Source: Planctomycetaceae bacterium (GTDB lineage: Bacteria > Planctomycetota > Planctomycetia > Pirellulales > Pirellulaceae). Taken from it: 6,531 nt of DNA. Under the pieces are notes generated by a model. That model made no database searches. It was given only the letters and a program-made list of their open reading frames with translations, and was not told where the DNA came from. The stretch spans positions 1 to 6,531 of the forward strand of contig NYXM01000162.1 of the NCBI GenBank assembly GCA_002685655.1, written 5' to 3'. Position numbers and translations under genes: made by a program. Shown one piece after another: positions 1 through 6,234 of the stretch; the first letter of the stretch is position 1, and every line of letters starts with the position of its first letter.

Positions 1-476
1 CCGCTCGGCCGCCAGAGCAGAGGCGGATCTGACGCCGCGGTGGCTCGGGGGCGGTGACGACCGTTGCCATTGCTCTTTTCTGGCGGCGGCATACGGGCGT
101 CTGGGACCACTGACTGGCCCCGAAGCTGGGATGGGTGAGACGCCGCGACGGTCGCTGGTGCGGACCGGGGTCAGGTGGTCGGACAGAAAACGGGAAGCAC
201 CACCGACTCGACGCCGGCCAGTCACGACCCGGGGCAGCATCCCACGGACGTGGGCTCGGCGAGTTCTACTTGGGAAAACTCCCCAGGGGCGAATCAGGCT
301 GTCCCCGATGGTGGCATCGGTCGCGCGTGGTTAAGAATTGGGCTTGCCAGCGAATGGCTCGGCGGTCTCTGGATAGACCTTCCTTCGTGGCGTGTCCGGC
401 ATTTGCGACGTACCGCGGCCCGGAGCCCACGGAGGAGTTGCGGTCTTTTGCCACCGCGCTGGCCGCCGTACAGTGA
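1..476. other. Region with no supportable gene
   Basis: I read all forward frames across this stretch, and all reverse frames where open. Open frames exist, for example one open from position 2 to 334 and another from 135 to 476. Their translations are Arg-, Gly-, Pro- and Ser-rich without recognisable domains, as expected from random open frames in GC-rich DNA. A short piece ending at 476 (PEPTEELRSFATALAAVQ) looks faintly protein-like, but I cannot assign it. The stretch lies where the radical SAM core of the sulfatase maturase at 531-956 should be, and no piece of that core is visible in any frame. Confidence 0.5.
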
Positions 477-530
477 TGTTTTGACGTTTCCTTCTGCTTC
501 GCCATTGCGGCCCCGCCGCGTCAGCTCGAC

Positions 531-956
531 ATGGTGGACCACGACACAACCGGCTTCCAGGTGATGACCAAGCCCATCGGGCCCATCTGCGATCTGGCCA
601 ACCGGCCCTTTCAGCGGCAGTTCGGCCAGCAGAAGGCGGACGCCCTGCCGCGTTATTGCCGCCAGCGCAATTTGCGCTTTGCCTGCAATGGCGGGTGTCC
701 CAAGGATCGTTTCATGCGAACGCCCGACGGCGAACCCAGGCTCCATTACCTATGCCCGGCTTACAAACGATTCTTCGAACATGTGGACCCGTATATGAAA
801 ACGCTTGCCGACTTGATCCGCGCAGGTCGCCCTGCCACGGAACTCCGTGAGATCGTGCGGACTCAGGAACGCACCCGACTAAACCCCGCGGCTGCACGGG
901 CCAAACGGGCGCGGCGCACGCCTCGGCGGAGAACACGCACCCCGCGCTCGCGCTGA
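531..956 (+). pseudogene. Anaerobic sulfatase maturase (anSME), C-terminal SPASM remnant
   Basis: Anaerobic sulfatase-maturating enzymes are radical SAM proteins that oxidise a Cys or Ser in sulfatases to formylglycine. They carry a C-terminal SPASM domain binding two auxiliary 4Fe-4S clusters. Only that C-terminus is here. From about residue 24 the protein follows the family closely: RPFQRQFGQQK, then ALPRYC (ending at Cys43), then FACNGGCPKDRF (Cys52, Cys56), then DGEP and YLC, then KRFFEHVDPYM. The radical SAM CxxxCxxC and the first SPASM cysteines are absent, and the upstream DNA does not supply them. The family pattern Cx2C-x5-C-x3-C is broken: the second position is Arg46 (codon CGC at 666-668, one transition from TGC). 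After about residue 105 the tail is Arg-rich and probably unconserved. The ATG at 531 has no clear ribosome site. The frame is open back to 477, but that part does not match the family. About 140 of some 400 usual residues remain, so I call it a remnant. Confidence 0.78.
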
Positions 957-1044
957 GATACCAACCAACGAGGTCTCTGGGCGGCCTCTGCCGTTCATGC
1001 CACGCGTCGTTCTGAGTCGAATGATCGCCAAACGGGATATGAAA

Positions 1045-1938
1045 ATGCAAGCGGATTTCGACCATCCAATCGAGTTGATGATGGATTGCCACAGGCGCAT
1101 TGAGCACTTCATGGATGTGCTCGTGACGGTGGCGCAGCGCTTGAGGGGGGCAGCGCTAGATCGAGAGAATCGCGATTCCCTGCAAACGGCGTTGAACTAT
1201 TTCAGATCTGCGGCACCCCGGCACACCGAAGATGAAGAACAATCCTTGTTTCCCCGCATGCGCCGATCGTCGGATTCGGGGATTCAAACTGTCTTGATGA
1301 AGATCGCCGCCCTCGAGTCCGAGCACATTAAGGCCCAGACCGCTCATGCCCGCATCGACATTCTCGCGCAGCGCTGGTTGAACGAAGGGCGCTTGCCCGA
1401 ACCGGCGGCGGACAAACTCCTGCAATTAGTGACGGAATTGCGAGCTGCTTACGCTCGGCACATTCGCATCGAAGACGCGGAAGTCTTTCCTGCGGCTACT
1501 CGATTGCTTGATGAGGATCAGGTCTCCGCAATTGGACGGGAGATGGCCGAACGCCGCCAACAGAACCTGGGCCGACCGGGTAGTCGCTGCGCCGAGCGGC
1601 GCATGAACCTCGCCCCTGGGATTCAGCAGCGCCGGGGGCCGAAACCGCGTGACACCGTGCTGGTATTTGATTGTGCATCGCACGCAAAAACACCACCGAC
1701 GTCCGTGTGGCCGTCGCCGTCTCACCTCGGTCGGACCCGGACAAGGTGCTCTGCACCCGACTTGACGAGCTCCGTGAACACGTTCAACAACACCCAGCCC
1801 AAGGTCAACACGCCCAGCAGCATGAACACGACGACCGCCAGCGCGATCGGTCGCTGCAGTAGAGGTCGCAGAGGCAGGAGAGGCGTGCCTTGTGTCGAAG
1901 GGGGCCAAGCGTGCGTGGCCTGCTGGCGCATGGTATGA
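1045..1938 (+). CDS. Hemerythrin HHE domain protein with aberrant C-terminal extension
   Basis: This is a cytoplasmic four-helix-bundle protein of the bacterial hemerythrin family, which binds a non-haem di-iron centre for O2, NO or redox sensing. Numbered from the ATG at 1045, the iron-ligand pattern is present: His16 (DCHRRIEHF), His60 and Glu64 (RHTEDEE), His94 (LESEHIKAQ), His139 and Glu143 (RHIRIEDAEVFP). The start is uncertain. GGGA at 1034-1037 lies 7 nt before 1045; in-frame ATGs also occur at 997, 1021 and 1039. Family similarity stops near residue 171 (EMAERR, about 1558), a normal length for this family. The frame nevertheless continues for some 127 residues of Ser-, Thr-, Asn- and Arg-rich sequence with no recognised domain. 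Part of this lies antisense to a convincing membrane-helix ORF. A stop at 1581-1583 in another frame would be reached after a one-base shift, so the extension is probably a lost stop or a frameshift. The HHE call is firm, the end coordinate is not. Confidence 0.85.
   Translation: MQADFDHPIELMMDCHRRIEHFMDVLVTVAQRLRGAALDRENRDSLQTALNYFRSAAPRHTEDEEQSLFPRMRRSSDSGIQTVLMKIAALESEHIKAQTAHARIDILAQRWLNEGRLPEPAADKLLQLVTELRAAYARHIRIEDAEVFPAATRLLDEDQVSAIGREMAERRQQNLGRPGSRCAERRMNLAPGIQQRRGPKPRDTVLVFDCASHAKTPPTSVWPSPSHLGRTRTRCSAPDLTSSVNTFNNTQPKVNTPSSMNTTTASAIGRCSRGRRGRRGVPCVEGGQACVACWRMV
1686..1716 (-). terminator. Weak terminator-like hairpin after the small membrane ORF
   Basis: On the minus strand, a CGACG...CGTCG stem (1716-1712 with 1701-1697) is followed by GTGGTG and then five T (1690-1686). 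It begins 5 nt past the stop codon of the 1931-1722 ORF. The stem is only 5 bp and the T-run is 6 nt away from it, so this is weak support at best. Confidence 0.25.
1722..1931 (-). CDS. Putative small single-pass membrane protein, 69 aa
   Basis: I do not recognise the family. Read on the minus strand from the ATG at 1931, the 69-residue product has a polar N-terminus of about 30 residues ending LLQRP. One clean hydrophobic helix follows (IALAVVVFMLLGVLTLGW, then VLLNVF), and the tail is short and charged. Such a helix is unlikely by chance, and codons through it end almost entirely in G or C. This codon evidence is not decisive, because this frame and the plus-strand hemerythrin frame share wobble positions. 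The frame is open upstream to an ATG at 2072, but that extension looks non-coding. No good ribosome site precedes 1931. A weak hairpin plus a T-run lies just past the stop at 1722. It overlaps antisense with the doubtful tail of the hemerythrin ORF, and at most one of the two is likely to be translated. Confidence 0.4.
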   Translation of the reverse strand: MRQQATHAWPPSTQGTPLLPLRPLLQRPIALAVVVFMLLGVLTLGWVLLNVFTELVKSGAEHLVRVRPR

Positions 1939-2200
1939 GGCAGTACCGGTCGCCAAACGTCAACCAACGGGGCTACGTAAGTCCGGGAAGCGCCCAGGCA
2001 TGCAACTATTACAAATTCGTGACATGGCACGTACCTAGTGACGACAACAGCTAGTCCAATGGAACGTAGCATGCATCGTGGCGTGTGGACCCTCTGACAC
2101 TACGCGTACGGCAGGACCACTTATGATGGTGCAACATCTGCGCATCCAGAAGGGCGACCTCCAGTCGCATGCAACCCATCCGCTGGGATCAAAGGCCAAA

Positions 2201-3934
2201 ATGCTTCTGACGAGCGTGTTCGGCCCTTACGGTCAGGACGACGAATACGGTTCCCGCAAGATGAACCCGATGGAGCTGTACCACAACCAGGTCACCCGGG
2301 TTCAAGGGCCGTTCTCCTTGCGGATGTTCCACCGCAGTTGGGGGCTGATGTTCATCCAGGCCAACATCGAAGCGCCCGCCACACTTCTGGATTTCCCCAC
2401 GCGGGACCGGTTCATCGAAGAGATCCGTGACCACGATTACGATGTCGTGGGAATTTCCAGCATTATCCCGAACATCCTCAAGGTTCAGACGATGTGCCGG
2501 TTGGTGCGTCGGCATCTGCCCAGCGCCACGATTGTCGTCGGCGGACACATCGCCAATTTTCCCGGTCTGGATCGGCGGATCGATGCGGACCACATCGTTC
2601 GCGGTGAAGGCGTCCGCTGGTTCCGCGCATTCCTCGGCGAGGAGGCCGATCGTCCGTATCGCCATCCCGTCATCCCCTCGGGCATCGGCACCCGCAATAT
2701 GGGAGTGACCCTGAACGATAAGCCCGGCGACGTGGCGGCCACCGTCATCCCCTCCGTCGGCTGCCCGATCGGGTGCAACTTCTGCGCTACGTCGGCGATG
2801 TTCGGAGGTAAGGGCAAGTTCATCAACTTCTATCAGACGGGTGACGAGCTGTTTGACATCATGTGCCAGCTTGAAGAAACGATGCAGGTCCAGTCCTTCT
2901 TCATGATGGACGAGAACTTCCTGTTGCATCGCAAGCGGGCCCTTCGTCTGCTGGAGCTCATGGAAGAAAACGACAAGGCCTGGGCGCTCTACGTCTTCAG
3001 CTCCGCCAACGTGGTTCGCACCTACAGGATCGAGCAACTCGTTGCAATGGGAATCTCCTGGGTCTGGATGGGAGTGGAAGGACAAAACAGTCAATATTCA
3101 AAGCTGCATGGCGTTGACGCCCAAGCGTTGGTCCGCCAGCTACAGGCGCACGGTATCCGCGTGCTGGGATCTTCCATCATCGGGTTGGAGAATCACCGCC
3201 CCGAGAACATCGATGAAGTGATCGAGTATGCCGTCCAATTCGACACCGACTTCCATCAGTTCATGCTTTACACGCCGATTCCCGGCACCCCGCTCCACCG
3301 TGAACTTGACGTCAAGGGTCTCATGAAGTTCCCCGGCACATACGCCGAATGTGACATCCACGGGCAATACATCTTCAACTATCGTCATCCCCACATCAAA
3401 AACGGCCAGGAAGCCGAGTTCATCAAACGGGCGTTTGTCCGCGACTTTGAGGTCAATGGCCCGAGCGTGGTGCGCGTGATCCGCACGACACTGGTTGGTT
3501 GGAAGCGGTACAAGAATCATCCCAACGCCCGCATCCGCCGCCGCTTCGCCTGGGAGGCGCGGAGTCTGAGCACGACGTTTTCCGCGGCCTTGGGAGCGGC
3601 GAAGTTCTACTACCGCAAGCAACCAGCCTTGTGCGCCAAGATGGCCACGGTCCTGCGCGACCTGCATCGCCAGTTCGGATTCACGTCGCGCCTGGTATCG
3701 CTGCTCGGTGGCTGGTGGCTCCTAAGAAGAATCCGTCGCGAAGAAAAACGCCTTGCCGCCGGCGGGACACGCGAACCGCCAACCTACTACGAAACGACAG
3801 CAAAGTTCGTCGAGCCCACCAGGCGAGACGATTCTGAAACGGCGCCCGGCTGTGACTTGAGCCGCCACAGCACGCCTGTTCACGTGGAGGTCGAACCGGC
3901 AGCCAAGCCGGACGAATTGGTGGCCGTTGATTGA
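2201..3934 (+). CDS. B12-binding domain-containing radical SAM protein
   Basis: This is a cobalamin-dependent (class B-like) radical SAM enzyme; many relatives are methyltransferases or carbon-skeleton enzymes in lipid or cofactor biosynthesis. Its substrate cannot be read from sequence. Numbered from the ATG at 2201 (577 aa), the N-terminal Rossmann-like B12-binding domain spans about 1-140, with YDVVGISSIIPN, ATIVVGGHIANFPG and DHIVRGEG. The radical SAM core follows with CPIGCNFC (Cys188, Cys192, Cys195; CxxxCxxC), then MMDENFL, GVEG and YTPIPGTPLHREL. A basic helical C-terminal region of roughly 170 residues includes GWKRYKNHPNARIRRRF. Length and all blocks are as expected for this type, with no frame break. 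The frame is open from 2078, but similarity begins at LLTSVFGPYG. I prefer 2201, with AAAGG 5 nt upstream; 2123, with AGGA 6 nt upstream, is the alternative. It appears to stand alone, because the DNA on both sides is decayed or non-coding. Confidence 0.94.
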   Translation: MLLTSVFGPYGQDDEYGSRKMNPMELYHNQVTRVQGPFSLRMFHRSWGLMFIQANIEAPATLLDFPTRDRFIEEIRDHDYDVVGISSIIPNILKVQTMCRLVRRHLPSATIVVGGHIANFPGLDRRIDADHIVRGEGVRWFRAFLGEEADRPYRHPVIPSGIGTRNMGVTLNDKPGDVAATVIPSVGCPIGCNFCATSAMFGGKGKFINFYQTGDELFDIMCQLEETMQVQSFFMMDENFLLHRKRALRLLELMEENDKAWALYVFSSANVVRTYRIEQLVAMGISWVWMGVEGQNSQYSKLHGVDAQALVRQLQAHGIRVLGSSIIGLENHRPENIDEVIEYAVQFDTDFHQFMLYTPIPGTPLHRELDVKGLMKFPGTYAECDIHGQYIFNYRHPHIKNGQEAEFIKRAFVRDFEVNGPSVVRVIRTTLVGWKRYKNHPNARIRRRFAWEARSLSTTFSAALGAAKFYYRKQPALCAKMATVLRDLHRQFGFTSRLVSLLGGWWLLRRIRREEKRLAAGGTREPPTYYETTAKFVEPTRRDDSETAPGCDLSRHSTPVHVEVEPAAKPDELVAVD

Positions 3935-3992
3935 CTGCTGTGCCGGCGGGGCCGCGAATCTGGTGAGGCTTGCCCCGCCAGGATTGACGGGG

Positions 3993-4067
3993 GGCGTGAC
4001 CGAGCAGATCCTCGGACGTTGTTTCGCTCAGGGCGGGCGAAGGGACAGGATCGTGCTGGCCACCAAG
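3993..4067 (+). pseudogene. Aldo/keto reductase fragment, about 25 residues
   Basis: Aldo/keto reductases are NAD(P)H-dependent oxidoreductases with a TIM-barrel fold, usually 300-350 residues. Here only a short internal piece from the N-terminal third remains: GVTEQILGRCFAQGG followed by RRDRIVLATK. This matches the family's characteristic stretch leading into the strand with the catalytic Lys. The preceding YG/DTA strand, the tetrad Tyr and everything after LATK are missing. The piece begins about 60 nt past the stop of the radical SAM gene. At about 4068 it runs straight into a different gene type in another frame. The 20 or so residues before it in the same frame are unassigned. I recognise the motif from family knowledge; the short length limits certainty. 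Confidence 0.62.
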
Positions 4068-4069
4068 TG

Positions 4070-4604
4070 TCTGCGGGCGGCTTCAATGCCGGCAGCAGAC
4101 AGATCTTGTTCAACGACGACCCGCGCTGGACAGGCAGCTACACGGGCGTGGCCGGGATTCGCCTCCAGATGGCCAACTTTGGCAGCACGCCCCTGTCGAT
4201 GCGGATGGCAGTGTCGAACTTGCCAGGCACGGCCGGGACGACCAATGCCTACGCGTCGAGCAAGGCTTACAACGTCAAGCTCAGCGACCTGCAATCCAAG
4301 AAACGGCAGAAGGGCCGCCCGACGGCGCCTGGCACGTGGCCATCTTTGGTTTGAATGGCTTGCCCCCGTCGCCCTTCCAGCCTTGAACCTGGATCAGGTG
4401 CTTGCCAATGTCGGCCAACTGCGGATCATGGCGGCCGCCGCGGGACCCGCTTGGCGAATGGCCGACGCGGTTGACACCACCGTGGGGTACGACAACATCA
4501 AGGCCGTGCCGGAGCCAGTATCGTCCGTGATAGTACCATTGCTCTGGCTTGGTCTGGGGCAGCGACGGGGCGCGAGGAGAGGGGGCACGGGGCTTCGCTG
4601 TTGA
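4070..4604 (+). pseudogene. PEP-CTERM sorting-domain protein, truncated and frameshifted
   Basis: PEP-CTERM proteins are exported and end in a VPEP motif, a membrane helix and a basic tail processed by an exosortase. The remnant is spread over three forward frames. About 4070-4300 reads AGGFNAGSRQILFND, then DPRWTGSYTGVAGIRLQMAN, then FGSTPLSMRMAV, a jelly-roll-like extracellular region common in this class. 4321-4383 in the next frame reads DGAWHVAIFGLNGLP. About 4386-4604 in the third reads LDQVLANVGQLRIMAA, then VGYDNIKAVPEP, a hydrophobic stretch (VIVPLLWLGLG) and QRRGARR. Both switches (between about 4300 and 4321, and between about 4360 and 4386) equal one missing base. The signal peptide and N-terminal half are absent; the sequence starts abruptly after an aldo/keto reductase scrap. 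The frame switches show it cannot be expressed as one protein if the sequence is correct. Confidence 0.78.
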
Positions 4605-5186
4605 CGACGGCGCGATCCGTCGGCTGGGCGGTTCCTCGCGGCTACGGCGGCCAAGTGCACCGGTGCGCAGGCCTCTGAAGAATCTCACTTGGCTTGACCC
4701 GGCGGCTGGCAGGCAGGAAATAATTTCGTTTCTCCTTTGGTTGCTCCAGTTAGAACGAGTGCTGTACAGAGCGTGATGAAAGGACCAATGGACGATGCGT
4801 ATGGGACGAGGGATCCAAGCTGCACTGTTCGGCGCCGCGTAGCTGGCGCGGGACATCCGTTGCTATCGGAATTTCAGGCCAATGTGCGCGGGACACGTCT
4901 GTGCGGTGGGGTGGTGGCGGCGCTTCGACTCTGTCTTGAGAGCACTGCACGGCCTGGGCGAACTGATGTGCCACGGGTGCGGAGGAAAACCACCGGCGCC
5001 GTTACCTTCATCCAATGGAAGCAAGGCAGCTTGCGCATCCCGGACCACAAGCCGGCTAGGTTCTAACTGGCCGGACGATCCGGCGCCGTCCGGCGTGACC
5101 GTAGCTCCGCCGGAATGAACGCTGCACGGCTTGGGCAATCAAGCCCCAACCGGTGCATCGTCGTCGAGGTGGTTAGCTCGCCCATG
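4605..5186. other. Region with no supportable gene
   Basis: Open frames occur on both strands. One is 4737-5066 plus, with an AGGA-like site near an internal ATG at 4788; another is 5138-4863 minus. Their products are rich in Arg, Pro, Ser and Cys, without domains, regular helices or recognisable motifs. Two small hairpins are visible: CCGGACG/CGTCCGG at 5071-5077 and 5087-5093, and GGCTTG/CAAGCC at 5128-5133 and 5140-5145. The second lies downstream of the minus-strand gene ending at 5187. The stretch may be decayed coding DNA beyond recognition. Confidence 0.45.
5128..5145 (-). terminator. Small hairpin downstream of the AhpD-like gene
   Basis: The 6-bp stem GGCTTG (5128-5133) and CAAGCC (5140-5145) encloses a 6-nt loop. 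It lies about 40 nt past the stop codon of the minus-strand gene at 5187. No T-run follows on the minus strand, so it may be a weak or factor-dependent terminator, or chance. Confidence 0.2.
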
Positions 5187-5588
5187 TCAACCACCAGAAG
5201 CAGGGTCTAAGAAGGAGTCACACGGCACTTCCAGCTCGTCAGCGATTCTGTTAAAGGCTACAAAAAGCTCTATCACCCGGTGTGTTTCAGCAAGCTGCTC
5301 ATCGGTGGCGCCGACCATTCGGGCCATCGCCTCGTGAGCGGACGTGCAGTACTTCGAGTTGTTCGCCGACGAGACCGCTACGGCGAGCAACTCTTTCGTC
5401 TTGCGGTCAAGTGGTCCGGGTTGGCCCATGACCGCCTGCCATCGACTCCAATTCACGGCAAGCGAGTCGAGATCCGATGCCGCCAGTGCTCGAAAAAAAT
5501 TCGGCACCACACCAAAGGTGCGTCCGATGTCGTCGAAGATTTCTTTGACCCGACCCTTGGCTTGTGCGTCCGAGACAAGCTTTGCCAT
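5187..5588 (-). CDS. Carboxymuconolactone decarboxylase / AhpD-like family protein
   Basis: This is a 133-residue all-helical protein of the AhpD-like superfamily. Members include gamma-carboxymuconolactone decarboxylase and the peroxidase-partner thiol reductase AhpD. Visible features are an N-terminal VKEIFDDIGRTFGVVPNFFRAL block, then GPLDRKTKELLAVAVSSANN, then SKYCTSAHEAMARMVGAT, and a helical tail containing ELFVAFNRIADEL. The AhpD-type active site E...CxxC...H is only partly kept: the Glu of KTKEL, one Cys and the His four residues later are present, but the first Cys of CxxC is Ser (codon TCG). That argues against classical AhpD disulfide chemistry; several family branches also lack it. 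The start is well supported: GGAG (plus 5599-5596) lies 7 nt before the ATG at 5588. Length fits the single-domain form. It follows, on the same strand, a broken PEP-CTERM tail that is probably unrelated. Confidence 0.88.
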   Translation of the reverse strand: MAKLVSDAQAKGRVKEIFDDIGRTFGVVPNFFRALAASDLDSLAVNWSRWQAVMGQPGPLDRKTKELLAVAVSSANNSKYCTSAHEAMARMVGATDEQLAETHRVIELFVAFNRIADELEVPCDSFLDPASGG

Positions 5589-5595
5589 CAGTCTG

Positions 5596-5599
5596 CTCC
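5596..5599 (-). promoter_or_regulatory. Ribosome binding site of the AhpD-like gene
   Basis: GGAG on the minus strand lies 7 nt upstream of the ATG at 5588. It decides this start, since no other in-frame ATG or GTG nearby has comparable support. Confidence 0.65.
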
Positions 5600-5601
5600 G
5601 T

Positions 5602-5776
5602 TCATTGGAAAGACGTCCGATGATCGATGTTGTCCCGGCTCCAGGGGCGCGTGGCGCCGGATTGACCGTCGCGAGCGCGGCGCATCAGGAGCAACAGTAC
5701 CCAGAAGGAAGAGGCCCAGATGATTCGGCTCGGGCGCGGACACGAACCAATCTCTACTGAAGGGCGAGTTCAGCAT
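5602..5776 (-). pseudogene. PEP-CTERM tail fragment, probably frameshifted
   Basis: On the minus strand the sequence reads WFVSAPEPNHLGLFLLG (PEP codons at about 5734-5726), a very typical start of a PEP-CTERM exosortase-sorting signal. The original frame then goes to a polar, Arg- and Pro-rich sequence. Skipping one base near 5701 instead gives VLLLLMRRARDG, which supplies the expected membrane helix and basic anchor. That frame ends at a stop at 5604-5602, just before the ribosome site of the AhpD-like gene. Everything upstream of the sorting signal is missing: the DNA past about 5776 belongs to a siroheme decarboxylase remnant on the other strand. The roughly 25 residues after the RR are longer than usual. 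The motif is seen directly; the frameshift is inferred. Confidence 0.48.
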
Positions 5777-5802
5777 GAAGTCCAGCAGCAAGGTTCGCAC
5801 CT

Positions 5803-6173
5803 TTTGTTCTCCAGGCCGCCGGCGTTATGCGCCGATTCGCGGCCATCCTCCGGCACGAGTCGGCCGGCTTCGTGGCCATCGGCATGGTCGTGTGGCGCGT
5901 GCCGGACGCCGCCGTCGTGCGGCCGGGAACATCGCCGCGACGTTCGAGCAGGTCACCCACGCCTACCAGCGCCCCGCACACGCCGACTGGCCCTACAACC
6001 TCTACACGATGGTGCACGCCCGGTCGCGCGGGGCGTGCGCCACCATCGTCGGTCGCATCGCGGCGGAGTTGGCGCCGTTGGGTGTGACCGAACATCGCGT
6101 GCTCTACAGCACCAAGCAGTACAAGAAGACGCGCGTGCGTTACTTTGAGCCGAGGAGGGCTAGTTCTCCGTGA
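5803..6173 (+). pseudogene. Siroheme decarboxylase (AhbA/AhbB-type, Lrp-like) fragment, frameshifted
   Basis: AhbA and AhbB form the complex that decarboxylates siroheme to didecarboxysiroheme in the alternative haem and haem d1 routes. They combine an N-terminal AsnC/Lrp-type helix-turn-helix with a ferredoxin-like domain. The remnant starts with FVLQAAGVMRRFAAILRHES, then GFVAIGMVVWRVPDAAVV in frame 1. It continues in frame 3 with AATFEQVTHAYQRP, ADWPYNLYTMVHARSR and LYSTKQYKKTRVRYFEP, ending at the stop at 6171-6173. Restoring one G after 5922 (CGG, then GCC GGG AAC) joins the two frames into a seamless family sequence. The N-terminal half of the helix-turn-helix domain, some 35-45 residues, is missing. 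Upstream DNA instead belongs to a minus-strand PEP-CTERM tail. I see no other ahb or nir genes nearby. Family assignment is strong; whether the AhbA or AhbB role applied cannot be told. Confidence 0.8.
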
Positions 6174-6198
6174 CGGCCGGTGACGAGGAGGGGTGGCG

Positions 6199-6227
6199 TT
6201 GAAAATTGGATATATTGACCCTATTAT
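6199..6227 (+). promoter_or_regulatory. Sigma70-like promoter, TTGAAA-17-TATTAT
   Basis: A -35 box TTGAAA (6199-6204, 5/6 to consensus) and a -10 box TATTAT (6222-6227, 5/6) are separated by exactly 17 bp in an AT-rich patch that stands out from the GC-rich surroundings. The predicted start, near 6233-6235, coincides with the first base of the inverted repeat at 6235. No ORF follows on the plus strand, so the transcript would be a structured non-coding RNA. Confidence 0.45.
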
Positions 6228-6234
6228 CTCTTAG

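Noticed and set aside
294..746. Minus-strand open frame of 150 codons across the sulfatase maturase remnant
   Set aside because: The plus strand there carries the unmistakable SPASM cysteine pattern. The minus-strand product shows no motif.
1611..1640. Terminator after the HHE domain (GCCCC...GGGGC)
   Set aside because: The stem is only about 5 bp with a long loop and no T-run, as expected by chance in this composition.
2189..3094. Long minus-strand open frame (301 codons) inside the radical SAM gene
   Set aside because: It lies wholly antisense to a gene with clear family motifs. The product is His- and Asp-rich with no domain, a typical shadow in GC-rich DNA.
3140..3667. Minus-strand open frame of 175 codons opposite the 3' half of the radical SAM gene
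   Set aside because: Same reason: antisense shadow of a well-supported gene, with no domain of its own.
4281..4856. Minus-strand open frame of 191 codons over the PEP-CTERM remnant
   Set aside because: The plus strand reads as a PEP-CTERM protein in pieces, and the minus-strand product is low-complexity without motifs.
4737..5066. Plus-strand open frame of 109 codons with an AGGA near an internal ATG (4788)
   Set aside because: The product is Arg-rich without recognisable domain or regular structure, and the site is only 3 nt from the ATG. Not enough to call a gene.
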